NCBI GenBank assembly: GCA_030065205.1
Contig: JASJDN010000014.1
Span: 1-64,000 of the forward strand
Direction of reading: 5' to 3'
Source of the DNA: Crocosphaera sp.
GTDB lineage: Bacteria > Cyanobacteriota > Cyanobacteriia > Cyanobacteriales > Microcystaceae
DNA: 64,000 bases
Part shown: positions 44,409 through 53,690 of the stretch, piece after piece
Layout: each line of letters starts with the position of its first letter
Position numbering within the stretch: position 1 is the stretch's first letter
The notes under the pieces: model-generated
Databases searched by the model: none
Told to the model about the DNA's origin: nothing
Seen by the model: only the letters and a program-made list of their open reading frames with translations
Translations under genes and position numbers: made by a program

Positions 44409-45581
44409 CTAATGATGACTAATAGATTGGTAAAATTCTAAGGTTTTTTCAGCTAAGGCTTTATTGGTATAGTTTTCTAACACCCTTTGATAGCCTTTTT
44501 CAGCTAATTCATCGGTTAAAGTGGGAGTTAACATCAATTGACTTAAACAGTTTTTTAACCCTAAAGCATCTCCTTCTGGAAAAATCAAACCAGCGTCTTT
44601 AATAACGTTAGGAATTTCTCCAGAATTCGAGCCAATTACCGGCACTTTACAGGCCATGGCTTCAATTAAAACATGACCAAATTGTTCTTTCCAACCCATA
44701 GCCGTTAAAGTTTTGAATTGATAAGTTGTTTCTGAAGGTAAGACTAAAACATTCATCAAATTAATGTACTGAGAAACTTGATCATGGGGAACACTTTCCA
44801 CCATAATTAACTTATCTTCAAGTCCATTTTTTTTGCTTTCTTGAATAATTTGCTCTTTTAATTCTCCTCTTCCCAATAATAAAAGTTTCCAAGGTTTCTC
44901 TGGCAAAGATGCAACCGCTTTTAATAAGGTTAAAATGCCTTTTTCTTCTACAAACCGACCCACAAAACCAATCACAAATGATGCTTCTTCAATGCCCAAT
45001 TTCTGAGCTAAATCTGGCTGTTTTTGTGGTGAAAATAACACTTCATCTACCCCTAACTGTGGCATGACCGAAACCGCTTTGTCATAACCATGTTCCCTTA
45101 AAATATCAGCAGCGTCTTGATTTCCAGCTATTAAGCCATCCGTATTGCTTAAATTATACTTTTCTAAATAAGAAACAGGAAGTTTTGATTCGTAGGGAAG
45201 ATTCCACCAGGTAAAAAAAACATTTTTTGCCTTTAAATTCAACCATTTATTGAGGGTAATTAATTGAGCATAAGCAAAGGATTTAACCCCTTGTTCTACT
45301 TGAATTATTTCAGGTTTAAATTCATTTAACAACTTAATAATCTCTGTACTAAAAGTCAATAAGCCCTGATTATTTTGACTAAAATTAGTAACAGGAATCA
45401 CTTTAAAATTACCCTCTAAACGGGGTTTAGTTTCAATAATTTTATTTTGAACCCCTCCTGGTTTCCATTTCTTAGGAACTACAATAGTGACCTCAACTTT
45501 CGGATCAAGTTCGGCTAAGGTTTTAAATTTTTCACAATTTAGGTCAACAATATAAGTATGACTAGCCACTAAAATTTTCAT
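44409..45581 (-). CDS. Family 4 glycosyltransferase
   Basis: 390 residues. GT-B fold: N-terminal MKILVASHTYIVDLN, EIIQVEQGVKSFAYA; the C-terminal domain has VIGFVGRFVEEKGILTLLKA, LLLLGRGELKEQI, and the donor-binding EQFGHVLIEAMACKVPVIGS followed by NSGEIPNVI. Conserved EX7E: E of EQFGH to E of IEAM. Likely acts in exopolysaccharide synthesis together with the ligase/GT2 genes nearby, although on the other strand. HpsO/HpsP-type enzymes are of this class, but no symbol is claimed. Confidence 0.85.
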   Translation of the reverse strand: MKILVASHTYIVDLNCEKFKTLAELDPKVEVTIVVPKKWKPGGVQNKIIETKPRLEGNFKVIPVTNFSQNNQGLLTFSTEIIKLLNEFKPEIIQVEQGVKSFAYAQLITLNKWLNLKAKNVFFTWWNLPYESKLPVSYLEKYNLSNTDGLIAGNQDAADILREHGYDKAVSVMPQLGVDEVLFSPQKQPDLAQKLGIEEASFVIGFVGRFVEEKGILTLLKAVASLPEKPWKLLLLGRGELKEQIIQESKKNGLEDKLIMVESVPHDQVSQYINLMNVLVLPSETTYQFKTLTAMGWKEQFGHVLIEAMACKVPVIGSNSGEIPNVIKDAGLIFPEGDALGLKNCLSQLMLTPTLTDELAEKGYQRVLENYTNKALAEKTLEFYQSISHH

Positions 45582-45741
45582 GCTTAAGAAGTGTTAAAGA
45601 ACTATCCTTATCTTATCTTTGCATTAGTTTGCCCAAAAAGGAGTTATTACTTTTTGTCGAGATTCATCCCTAAGTTGTAGAACGTTAGGGAATTCTGCCC
45701 GACATCTGGTTAACTATTAATGGTCATTAGGTTATCGCTCA

Positions 45742-46443
45742 TTAAGAAGGACTTGCCATCAAACTAGGAAGGGGTTGATGGGTTAAACATTGCCAGTAAC
45801 AAGTAAATAAATTGGGGTGGGGATAGCGCAGAGAAGCGATGGCAGGGGCGGCTGGAAAGGGCCATAAACGGTCAAAAACAATCGTTTGACCTTTGAGACT
45901 AAACTGCAACAAATACAAGGATGAGGGAGCATCTAATGACTCTAATAACCCTTGTGCTAAATCGTATAGAGGACGACGTAGGGACTCCTTCAAGGAAATG
46001 GGTTGTTCATACGAATTAGGGAAAGCCCCTTCGCCAATGATCTCCCCATAGATTAATTCTTTGGGAGTCACGGCGATGGGTAGCCATAAATCTCCTAACC
46101 AAGAATCACCAATGCTGGTTTTGTATCCTAACGTTTTATCGACCCATTGTCTTTTTCCTTTGATATCTTTACAATCTTGGTAAATTTTTTGTCCAGGAAA
46201 GGATAGCCAGTTAGGAACTTCAATGGTTAGGGGACAATAGACGATATCGGAATCAGGTTTAGAAGCTTGAGCCTTTTTTGACCATAATGTGGCCGCTGCC
46301 ATCACTTCAACCTGAGTTGAGGGAGAATCAGCATGAATGGCTTTCTCAAGTGCCATAACCATTTTTTCGGTTGCAGGAGAAGCTAAGTACATAGTACCTT
46401 CTGCTTTGACCTGGGCATTGACGATAATTAAAGCTTTACGCAT
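45742..46443 (-). CDS. Conserved protein of unknown function
   Basis: 233 residues, soluble. Recognisable stretches: RKALIIVNAQVKAEGTMYL, SPATEKMVMALEKAIHAD, DSWLGDLWLPIAVTPKELIY and LLQFSLKGQTIVFDRLWPFP with a proline-rich end. The family is not recognised. The fold may be alpha/beta. It lies 90 bp downstream of sasA on the same strand and could share its transcript; no link to the clock is known to me. Confidence 0.65.
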   Translation of the reverse strand: MRKALIIVNAQVKAEGTMYLASPATEKMVMALEKAIHADSPSTQVEVMAAATLWSKKAQASKPDSDIVYCPLTIEVPNWLSFPGQKIYQDCKDIKGKRQWVDKTLGYKTSIGDSWLGDLWLPIAVTPKELIYGEIIGEGAFPNSYEQPISLKESLRRPLYDLAQGLLESLDAPSSLYLLQFSLKGQTIVFDRLWPFPAAPAIASLRYPHPNLFTCYWQCLTHQPLPSLMASPS

Positions 46444-46533
46444 ATCGGTTGAATGGTTGAGCGAATCTTGTCTTTTAGAGTCAGTGGAGGAAATCTAATG
46501 AACCTCTATTACAGAGATTACCCATATTGATCG

Positions 46534-47679
46534 TTAACGATAAACAGGCAATGTAAAATGAAAACAACTACCTTGCCCTGGTACACTATCAACCCAAATT
46601 TGGCCGTAGTGGACACGAATAATTTTACGACATAACGATAACCCTAATCCATAGCCTTCTTTTTCTTGATCCCGTTGCAAACGAAAGTGGCCTTCAAATA
46701 TTCGTTCTTGTTTTTCTTCGGGAATACCAGGCCCTGTATCACAGACACTGACTTGTACTTTTTGACTGGTGCGGTGGAGGATGGATAGGGTAATTTCTCC
46801 TCCCTGTGGTGTATATTTAATCGCATTATCGAGTAGGTTGACAATCACCTGACGAATTAATTCTTCATCCGCATAGACTGGGGGTACGTCTTGGGGGATA
46901 TCTTTAATTAATGTTAAGGATTTTTCCCTTAATAATTCGTGATATTGTGCCACTATTTCTTTTGAAAGCTCGGACAAGAAGACTTCTCCCTGTTGAACGT
47001 GCAACTGAGCATTCATGCTTTTGGAGGCTTGTAAAATGTCTGTAATCAGACGATTCATCACCCGAAATTGGTTCCGAGTTTGATTAAATAATTGCGCTGT
47101 AAGTTTTTGCTGTTTATCGGTGGGAGCTTGATCTTGCGCCAGTTCCAGAGTTTCTACGGCAATGGAAGCTGCTGTGAGGGGACTTCGCAAATCATGGGCT
47201 AACATGGCTAAAACTTGATCTTTGAACTTGAGTTGCTCTTGTAAGTTTTCTTTATCTTTTTTCAAACGAAATATTTCATCAGAAAGACGCATTAATTCGG
47301 CAGAATAGCCAAAATAACTGGATTTATCCGATGATTTATCCTGATGATTCTTTTCTTCTAAAGATGAGAGCCATTTTGGCCACCATTTTTTCAGTTGATT
47401 GACCAAATTGCTGCCGGCTAAGGTTTGTCTGGGTCCTGGTACCACTTTAACCAGTGCGGGAGTAGCCACTAACCGAAAATGCTCCACTAGATGGGGTTGT
47501 TCGTGAATTTCAATGACTTCTAGCTGACAAGAATAATCTTGACTAACTGTTTTGATGTAATCTCGAATCGGTTGAATATACTCATGGGAACTGGGACGTT
47601 CATCGACAAACAACAATAACTGAATAGATGCAGCCTTATCGCTTTCAGAGTTTGTTGGATGGTTGGGGGGTTCTAGCAC
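46534..47679 (-). CDS. sasA: Circadian clock-associated histidine kinase SasA
   Basis: 381 residues. A KaiB-like thioredoxin-fold sensor domain (~18-105, IQLLLFVDERPSSHEYIQPI; VEHFRLVATPALVKVVPG) is followed by a HisKA domain with the phospho-acceptor His162 in AHDLRSPLTAA and a complete HATPase: RQVIVNLLDNAIKYT (N-box), DTGPGIP (G1), EGYGLGLSLCRKI (G2). SasA binds the KaiC hexamer and passes phosphate to the output regulator RpaA, driving daily rhythms of transcription. Length and domains are standard. The kai genes are not in this window. Confidence 0.92.
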   Translation of the reverse strand: MLEPPNHPTNSESDKAASIQLLLFVDERPSSHEYIQPIRDYIKTVSQDYSCQLEVIEIHEQPHLVEHFRLVATPALVKVVPGPRQTLAGSNLVNQLKKWWPKWLSSLEEKNHQDKSSDKSSYFGYSAELMRLSDEIFRLKKDKENLQEQLKFKDQVLAMLAHDLRSPLTAASIAVETLELAQDQAPTDKQQKLTAQLFNQTRNQFRVMNRLITDILQASKSMNAQLHVQQGEVFLSELSKEIVAQYHELLREKSLTLIKDIPQDVPPVYADEELIRQVIVNLLDNAIKYTPQGGEITLSILHRTSQKVQVSVCDTGPGIPEEKQERIFEGHFRLQRDQEKEGYGLGLSLCRKIIRVHYGQIWVDSVPGQGSCFHFTLPVYR

Positions 47680-47837
47680 TGCAACTTAATACTATATACT
47701 GACAGAGACAGAAGGTTCTTTGAATAAGAGATTTTTTCTATCTATTTTAATCTAGATTCTTAAGATAGTATAAAATCAACTACACTTAATCTTAAAGCTT
47801 AATGGCAAAAACTTCACTGTGATGGTTGAAAACGATT

Positions 47838-49460
47838 ATGGCTCTTGGCTATGTTGCTCTTGTCCTCCATGCTCATTTACCGTTTGTACGGCATCCTGAA
47901 CGGGATTATGTCCTAGAGGAAGAGTGGCTTTATGAAGCTATTACAGAGACTTATATCCCACTGCTTCGGGTTTTTGAAGGGCTACAGCGGGATGGGATCG
48001 ATTTTAAAATAACTATGAGTTTGACTCCGCCTCTGGTGTCTATGTTACAAGATCCTTTACTACAAGAACGCTATAATAATCATTTGGCTAAGTTAGAAGA
48101 ACTGATTGTCAAAGAAATTGAGAATAATCAACATAATGGACATATTCGTTATTTAGCTGAGTTTTATCACCAAGAATTTACCCAAATTCGTGAAACTTGG
48201 GAACAATACAACGGTAATTTAATTGTTGGCTTTAAACAATTCCTCGAAAGCAATAATCTCGAAATCATGACTTCTGGGGCAACTCACGGTTATCTGCCGT
48301 TGATGAAAATGTACCCCGAAGCGGTTTGGGCGCAAATTAAAGTCGCCTGCGACCACTATCATGAGGCGTTTGGTCGTCCCCCAAAAGGCATCTGGTTACC
48401 GGAATGTGCCTATTATGAAGGGTTAGAGACCATGCTGGCTAAGGCGGGCTTACGGTATTTTATTATCGATGGCCATGGGATTTTATATGCCCATCCTCGC
48501 CCCCGTTACGGCACTTACGCCCCTGTGTTTACAGAATCTGGGGTGGCGGCTTTTGGCCGGGACCACGAGTCTTCGAGTCAGGTGTGGTCGTCTAAAATGG
48601 GCTATCCGGGTGATCCGGAATATCGGGAATTTTACAAGGATTTGGGTTGGGAAGCTGATTACGATTACATTAAGCCCTATATTATGCCCAATGGTCAACG
48701 GAAGAATACGGGGATTAAATACCATAAAATTACCAATACTCAGGGGAATATGGAGAATAAAGCCCTTTATGACCCCTATTGGGCCCGAGAAAAGGCGGCG
48801 GAACACGCAGGAAATTTTATGTACAATCGTGAGCAACAAATTGCTCATTTAGCCAATATGATGCAGCGTCCCCCTGTGGTGGTAGCCCCCTATGATGCAG
48901 AATTATTCGGTCATTGGTGGTACGAGGGTCCTTGGTTCGTAGATTTTTTATTCCGAAAAACTTGGTATGACCAAAGTACCTTTGATATGGTTCATTTGGC
49001 CGATTATCTCCGTCATAACCCCACTCAACAGTTGTGTCGTCTGTCTCAGTCGAGTTGGGGTTATAAAGGGTTTCATGAGTTTTGGCTCAATGATTCTAAT
49101 ACTTGGATTTATCCTCATCTCCATGAAGCGACGGAACGGATGATAGAATTGAGTAATTTAGAATCGGCGGATGAATTGGAGGAAAGGGCTTTAAATCAAG
49201 CAGCACGGGAGTTATTATTAGCTCAAGCTTCGGACTGGGCGTTTATTATGCGTACCGGAACGATGGTTCCTTACGCGATTGAACGCACGAAAACCCATCT
49301 TCTTCGCTTCAATCAGATTTATGATGATTTTCAACTTGGAACCATCAATGCTCCTTTCTTAGAGAGCATTGAAGCTATTGATAATATTTTTCCCCAGATT
49401 GATTATCGGGTTTATCGGTTTGCAGGGGACAGGGAACAGGGAACAGGGAACAGAAAATAA
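47838..49460 (+). CDS. GH57 1,4-alpha-glucan branching enzyme-like protein
   Basis: 540 residues from the ATG at 47838; an in-frame TTG at 47826 is less likely because the family begins LGYVALVLHAHLPFVRHPE. GH57 barrel with the nucleophile Glu189 (WLPECAY) and the acid/base Asp353 (PYDAELFGHWW), as in the archaeal enzyme TK1436, followed by DUF1957 and a C-terminal helical domain. It makes alpha-1,6 branches in glycogen or related glucans. The last ~9 residues (from GDREQ) are encoded by heptamer repeats and probably do not belong to the ancestral protein. Confidence 0.9.
   Translation: MALGYVALVLHAHLPFVRHPERDYVLEEEWLYEAITETYIPLLRVFEGLQRDGIDFKITMSLTPPLVSMLQDPLLQERYNNHLAKLEELIVKEIENNQHNGHIRYLAEFYHQEFTQIRETWEQYNGNLIVGFKQFLESNNLEIMTSGATHGYLPLMKMYPEAVWAQIKVACDHYHEAFGRPPKGIWLPECAYYEGLETMLAKAGLRYFIIDGHGILYAHPRPRYGTYAPVFTESGVAAFGRDHESSSQVWSSKMGYPGDPEYREFYKDLGWEADYDYIKPYIMPNGQRKNTGIKYHKITNTQGNMENKALYDPYWAREKAAEHAGNFMYNREQQIAHLANMMQRPPVVVAPYDAELFGHWWYEGPWFVDFLFRKTWYDQSTFDMVHLADYLRHNPTQQLCRLSQSSWGYKGFHEFWLNDSNTWIYPHLHEATERMIELSNLESADELEERALNQAARELLLAQASDWAFIMRTGTMVPYAIERTKTHLLRFNQIYDDFQLGTINAPFLESIEAIDNIFPQIDYRVYRFAGDREQGTGNRK
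49423..49450. repeat. Heptanucleotide tandem repeat (CAGGGAA)n
   Basis: Four units, CAGGGGA then three CAGGGAA, 49423-49450, at the 3' end of the GH57 gene. This resembles the short tandem repeats (STRR) of cyanobacteria. Each gain or loss of a unit shifts the reading frame and so alters the C-terminus of the enzyme. Confidence 0.8.
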
Positions 49461-49518
49461 CGCCACTATTGGGGTTTGTCTTCGCCTTCTGTCTCCTGCC
49501 TTTAAATTCCTGCCTCTT

Positions 49519-49857
49519 TTAATTACTGCCACTAAAAGTAACTTCTGGAAACTTAGTTTGAGCCTCTTTCATGGTAATACTTTTACCTTGGTTACGCAGG
49601 TCTTGCCAGTAATTAATCACTTCTGTTGCTTTATTTAAGACATCAATTCTTTCCGCTTCTAATATCCAGTGCTTGGCTTCTAATTCGTCTTTTAATTGTT
49701 GCCAGGCATCGTTACGCGGCCAGAAGAAATAGGCGGTTAAGGGACTGGTTCCTTTTCCTACTACTTGATCTACGGCGATCGCTACGTTAGCATCTAACCA
49801 TAACACTTTTAATATAAATCTAGGCTCCAATTGCCCCTCCGATTGAATAAACGACAC
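49519..49857 (-). CDS. 30S ribosomal protein PSRP-3 (Ycf65-like)
   Basis: 112 residues. The family core is complete: [59 protein letters not shown] and [12 protein letters not shown]. This protein is a plastid/cyanobacterial addition to the small ribosomal subunit. Start: GTG at 49857 has no ribosome site, whereas a TTG at 49830 (LEPRF) has a strong GGAGGGG just upstream, so the true start may be there. An IS200/IS605-type relic abuts the 5' end at 49868, and the native promoter could have been replaced. Confidence 0.88.
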   Translation of the reverse strand: MSFIQSEGQLEPRFILKVLWLDANVAIAVDQVVGKGTSPLTAYFFWPRNDAWQQLKDELEAKHWILEAERIDVLNKATEVINYWQDLRNQGKSITMKEAQTKFPEVTFSGSN

Positions 49858-49867
49858 GACTATGTAA

Positions 49868-50165
49868 TCTTGACACTCTCACCGCTAAGGCTGCGCCTGT
49901 AGCGGGAGATTCTTGCTTCATTGGGTTTGTCTAGTTCCAAGCCATCTCTGCCTCGAAACCCCGTCCAGATTCCCCTCCACAAGCATCTGTTTAACATCCA
50001 CTGACTGCCCGACAGCAGACAACAAAGATTAAGTTATGTTGGGATTTCTACTTTCTTAGACTATGCCGCCCCTGTTAATCAGGTACTTCTTTTTGGTCGG
50101 ACATTCTAACTGGCGAGAACACCAATTCGCCTATCTAGGCACACTTGGGTGCATGGGCTTTTTAA
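49868..50165 (-). mobile_element. Relic of an IS200/IS605-type element (tnpB 3' end and right-end hairpin)
   Basis: On the minus strand the sequence keeps features of a tnpB tail with stops and frameshifts: a TDACGGESGRGFEAEMAWN-like stretch, then [16 protein letters not shown]. It ends in the hairpin CCGCTA (49882-49887)/TAGCGG (49900-49905) followed by GAGAGTGTCAA (49870-49880), the usual right end. Palindromes at 50129-50140 and 50139-50152 may be the left end. About 300 bp, no transposase. The right end of such elements also encodes the omega RNA that guides TnpB; sequence just outside would be its guide. Confidence 0.6.
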
Positions 50166-50206
50166 TTTTAACACAAACTTTAAGATAGACAATACTCCAC
50201 TATACT

Positions 50207-50821
50207 CTATTGGGTCACAGTTTGACTATTAAAAAGACTCATGGCTTTTTCAACGCCTTCTTTTAAGCTAGTTTCAATAGCATCAACCACTAAAGGAAAG
50301 GTTTTATCAATAACTTTTCTTTCTTCGGGAGAAAATTTACCTAAAACATGAGAAATGGTATTATCAACTTGATTGGACTTACCAATACCAACCCGTAAAC
50401 GGGGAAAATTTTGCCCTCCTAGATGGGAAATAATAGATTTCATGCCATTATGTCCCCCTGCTGATCCCGATAGGCGCATTCTCATACGACCAATGGGCAA
50501 ATCCATGTCATCATAGATAACTAAGACATCCGTTGATGTTAGTTTATACCAATCGGTTACTGCCCTTACAGATTGACCGGAACGATTCATATAAGTTAAC
50601 GGTTTCAGTAAATAAATTTTTTGATTATTTTTGCTTTTTCCTTCTGTTATTAACCCTTGAAATCGGCGGTTTTCTTTCCAAGATAGTTGCCAAGTTTCAG
50701 CTAAACTATCGACGATTTCAAACCCAATATTATGACGAGTTTTATCATATTTAGGCTCAGGATTTCCTAATCCGACAATTAATTGAGGAATAATTAATGA
50801 GTTAGATTTTGCTTGAGACAT
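50207..50821 (-). CDS. pth: Peptidyl-tRNA hydrolase
   Basis: 204 residues. Pth motifs: LIVGLGNPEPKYDKTRHNIG with Asn20 and catalytic His30, KPLTYMNRSGQSV, LVIYDDMDLPIGR with Asp, GSAGGHNGMKSI and RLRVGIG. It releases peptides from peptidyl-tRNA that drops off the ribosome, an essential recycling step in the cytosol. Slightly longer at the N-terminus than E. coli Pth. Divergent from an uncharacterised gene 73 bp away; the IS relic lies 40 bp downstream. Confidence 0.95.
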   Translation of the reverse strand: MSQAKSNSLIIPQLIVGLGNPEPKYDKTRHNIGFEIVDSLAETWQLSWKENRRFQGLITEGKSKNNQKIYLLKPLTYMNRSGQSVRAVTDWYKLTSTDVLVIYDDMDLPIGRMRMRLSGSAGGHNGMKSIISHLGGQNFPRLRVGIGKSNQVDNTISHVLGKFSPEERKVIDKTFPLVVDAIETSLKEGVEKAMSLFNSQTVTQ

Positions 50822-50894
50822 TTAGCTGATTATCATAAATTTCATTTCTTTATTCTATCTTACAATAGTTACTTATTCTAAGGGGTTACTATTG

Positions 50895-51428
50895 ATGTTT
50901 ATTAAAGCACAGGTATTTAATAGGTTAGGGATTACTTCAGAAGATATTATTGACTGGGCTATTGAGTTATTATATTTAGGTTATGATAGTCCTAATCTTC
51001 GTATTTTGGCAGGATTAACTAATCTCAATGATTATTGGGAAATCACTAATTACGTCAATAAAACTCTCAAAGATTTCAAGATTTCTAAGCTAGAAGGAAA
51101 AACAGCCGTCATAGCTTATACTTTTGTCATTATCAACGAGTTTTTAACAGGCAAAATATCACAAGAAAAAATGTTAGGGGACATTCATCAGTTATGTATC
51201 GCTTGGGATTATTTAGAGGAAATTTTTGATTTTTATCTTCTGTGGAATGCTGTGGATGATTTGAGGTATGATAATGTTCAATATTATTGGCCAGATGCCA
51301 CAAGAGAGAATATTGATATTGTTATTCAAGAAGAAACAAAAAAGTGGCTTGAAAAATATAAGGGTCGAATTTGTCAACAAGAATTGACAGTTCTCAGCAA
51401 AATAAGTCAAGATATGAATATAACGTAA
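50895..51428 (+). CDS. Protein of unknown function
   Basis: 177 residues from the ATG at 50895, with AGGGG ahead; a TTG directly before it is not needed. Mostly helical and acidic: FNRLGITSEDIIDWAIELLY, LAGLTNLNDYWEITNYVNKT, INEFLTGKISQEKMLGDIHQ, FDFYLLWNAVDDLRYD and a C-terminal ETKKWLEKYKGRICQQEL. No signal peptide, membrane segment or catalytic motif. The look is that of small cyanobacterial immunity-type or adaptor proteins, but no family is recognised. A DedA gene follows after 22 bp and may be co-transcribed. Confidence 0.6.
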   Translation: MFIKAQVFNRLGITSEDIIDWAIELLYLGYDSPNLRILAGLTNLNDYWEITNYVNKTLKDFKISKLEGKTAVIAYTFVIINEFLTGKISQEKMLGDIHQLCIAWDYLEEIFDFYLLWNAVDDLRYDNVQYYWPDATRENIDIVIQEETKKWLEKYKGRICQQELTVLSKISQDMNIT

Positions 51429-51450
51429 ACCTTTGTAACGTTTTGCTTAG

Positions 51451-52080
51451 ATGTCAATAGAACTTTTGTCACTGGATAACATTCAAGAAATTGCGCGTCA
51501 ATATGGGTATTGGGCAGTATTCATTGGCATTGCCTTAGAAAATACTGGAATACCCATTCCTGGTGAAACCATCACCATTGTAGGCGGTTTTTTAGCGGGA
51601 AGCGGAGAATTAGGCTATTGGATCGTTCTAGGAAGTGCGATCGCAGGTGCAGTCATTGGCGATAATTTTGGTTATTGGATAGGCCGTTGGGGTGGTTGGC
51701 CATTATTAATCAAAGTGGGCAGCTTTTTTAACATCTCTTCCCAACAACTAGAAGATGTTAGGAAAAAGTTTAGTAGAAATGCGGCAAAAGCGGTCTTTTT
51801 TGGACGTTTTGTTACTTTATTAAGAATTTTTGCCGGACCCATCGCAGGGATTGCCCAAATGCCTTATTATCGATTCCTACTCTGTAATTTGGGAGGGGCG
51901 ACGGTTTGGGCGTTAATTATGGTAACGTTATCCTTTTTTGTAGGACGATTAGTGCCTTTAAATCAATTAATTCATTGGATCACTCAATTTGGTATTTTGG
52001 CTTTACTTGCTGTTATTGGATGGTTAGCAATGACTTTGTGGTTTGAGTGGGGGAAACCTGGATTAGAAGGGAAAGATTAA
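51451..52080 (+). CDS. DedA family membrane protein
   Basis: 209 residues, SNARE-associated/VTT fold. Family signatures: ALENTGIPIPGETITIVGGF, LAGSGELGYWIVLGSAIAG, AVIGDNFGYWIGRWGG and FFGRFVTLLRIFAGPIAGIA with its conserved R, G and P residues, plus four or five membrane segments. DedA proteins help flip or recycle polyprenyl phosphate and phospholipids across the membrane and need the proton gradient. Located 22 bp after the unknown gene at 50895. Confidence 0.9.
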   Translation: MSIELLSLDNIQEIARQYGYWAVFIGIALENTGIPIPGETITIVGGFLAGSGELGYWIVLGSAIAGAVIGDNFGYWIGRWGGWPLLIKVGSFFNISSQQLEDVRKKFSRNAAKAVFFGRFVTLLRIFAGPIAGIAQMPYYRFLLCNLGGATVWALIMVTLSFFVGRLVPLNQLIHWITQFGILALLAVIGWLAMTLWFEWGKPGLEGKD

Positions 52081-52166
52081 GGATTTTTTAGCTGAAAAAA
52101 CCGACAATAAACGATCTTAAAAACCAAACGTTTAACAAAATGTCGGTAGAAGTCCTCAACTATAAA

Positions 52167-53090
52167 TTATCCAATGGGGGTTTGATAAACAGTTGAAGTC
52201 GCTTGTTTAAATCGACGAATTAAATCAACTGTTTTGTTGTAACCTATCTGGTTGTTTTGTTGTTGAAACTGATTAAGGGCGATTTTGAAATTTTCCCAGG
52301 CCATGTCTATATATCCCAAATTTCCCGCTATGATTCCTCGATTAATGTAAGCAATAGTAAACTCAGGGTTTAGGGTGATTGCTTCGGTGAAATCTTGTAA
52401 AGCAGCCTGATAATTGCCTGATTTTTGATAAGCATAACCTCGCTGATAATAGGCTTGTTCATCTTTTGGATCTAAAATAAGAACATGGGTAAACTTAGCG
52501 ATCGCTTTCTTAAAATCTTCTAGTTTTAAATAAGTTAAACCCTGATCATAATAAATAAGAGTTTTATGATCTACAGAAGGATTATGACTACTTTCTAAAG
52601 CTTGATTATAATTGTATAAAGCTTGCTGATAGTTACCTAATTTAGAATACACTAATCCCATATTATAATAAGCCCGATAATCATGATTATGGCTGTTAAT
52701 CACTGTTTGATAAGCTGCTAAGGATTGAGTATAATTTTCCAGTCGATAATCGGCTAATCCTTTATTAAGATAAGCTTCACTATTATCTGAATTAATTTCT
52801 AATGCTTGTTCACAGTCTTGTTTGGCTGCTTGATTTTTATTTAATTGTAAATAGGCCAAACAGCGATTACTATAAGCAGAAGCAAGTAACTGATTCTTGT
52901 TGTTAATAACCTCAGTAAATTCAACAATAGCATCTTGATAGTTTTGTTCGTTTAAATAAGCAATCCCTTGATAAAAATTGGGAGAAACTGGCAATTTTTC
53001 GGAACTGGGGGAAGAAAAACCCAAACAAAATAAAATAGCTGAAATTAATATTAAAAACTTGAAGAAATCCTTAACTAGATTGTTCATCAT
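52167..53090 (-). CDS. Exported TPR-repeat protein
   Basis: 307 residues. N-terminal hydrophobic stretch (~11-26, FLILISAILFCLGF) as a signal peptide or anchor, possibly a lipoprotein with the Cys in LFCLG. Seven TPR units follow from ~38 to ~285: YLNEQNYQDAIVEFTEVINN, NKNQAAKQDCEQALEINSDN, GNYQQALYNYNQALESS and SGNYQAALQDFTEAITLNPE. A protein-interaction scaffold, probably in the periplasm. Partner unknown. Convergent with the DedA gene. Confidence 0.85.
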   Translation of the reverse strand: MMNNLVKDFFKFLILISAILFCLGFSSPSSEKLPVSPNFYQGIAYLNEQNYQDAIVEFTEVINNKNQLLASAYSNRCLAYLQLNKNQAAKQDCEQALEINSDNSEAYLNKGLADYRLENYTQSLAAYQTVINSHNHDYRAYYNMGLVYSKLGNYQQALYNYNQALESSHNPSVDHKTLIYYDQGLTYLKLEDFKKAIAKFTHVLILDPKDEQAYYQRGYAYQKSGNYQAALQDFTEAITLNPEFTIAYINRGIIAGNLGYIDMAWENFKIALNQFQQQNNQIGYNKTVDLIRRFKQATSTVYQTPIG

Positions 53091-53236
53091 TTAATCCTTA
53101 ACCTGAGAAGTTCACTAACTTCGATCATGCTAGAAAAAATCTCAATTTTTTTCCATAGACATAAGGTAAAAGATTAAGAAAATATAATTATGTTACTGCT
53201 TTATTAAAAATTAATGGATACATTATAACCTATGAA

Positions 53237-53455
53237 TTATTGAGTTTCTTCATCGATCAACCTAATATTACCTGATGCTAATTCTTGAAAAATATCAGTA
53301 ATTCCTGTTAATTCTTCTTGAGTGATAGGTTGGTTACAAAGCATGGCATCTAAAAAATACTTCTCATCCACTGAGGTTAATTTTTTTTCCTCAAGAACTC
53401 GTTTAATTTGAGCAATGAGATAGGGATGAGAATTGATGTAACCTAAGTAACACAT
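53237..53455 (-). CDS. Small protein of unknown function
   Basis: 72 residues with an excellent AAGGAAG ribosome site, so translation is likely. Acidic and helical: YLIAQIKRVLEEKKLTSVDE, KYFLDAMLCNQPITQEELTG and ITDIFQELASGNIRLID. No membrane segment or signal. The compact two-helix form could be an adaptor, as in other small cyanobacterial proteins. Family not recognised. It stands alone between the TPR gene and gltX with 235 bp of AT-rich DNA upstream. Confidence 0.65.
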   Translation of the reverse strand: MCYLGYINSHPYLIAQIKRVLEEKKLTSVDEKYFLDAMLCNQPITQEELTGITDIFQELASGNIRLIDEETQ

Positions 53456-53611
53456 TATAACTTCCTTATTTTTATCACATTTTTTCGAGCTTTTAATGAT
53501 TTAAAAAAAATTGAATTAGGTTGAATAATTATAATTCAATTATAACAATGTTAAGACTTAATTAATTGTGATATTAACAAAAGCTAGATGTGATCTTCAT
53601 CAATTTTTTAA

Positions 53612-53643
53612 GGTGAGCAAGTCAGTTTCCCAGTTGCCCACCT
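53612..53643. repeat. Degenerate REP hairpin after gltX
   Basis: GGTGAGCAAGTC...GTTGCCCACC with near-complementary ends, 32 bp, a diverged member of the REP set, 48 bp beyond the gltX stop. Confidence 0.6.
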
Positions 53644-53690
53644 TAACCTTTAAACTGATGGAAAAGGAAAATTTTTCTACACGTTTATCA

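Noticed and set aside
48469-48852. Long open frames on both strands inside the GH57 gene
   Set aside because: They overlap the conserved catalytic region of the enzyme and have no domain or ribosome site of their own.
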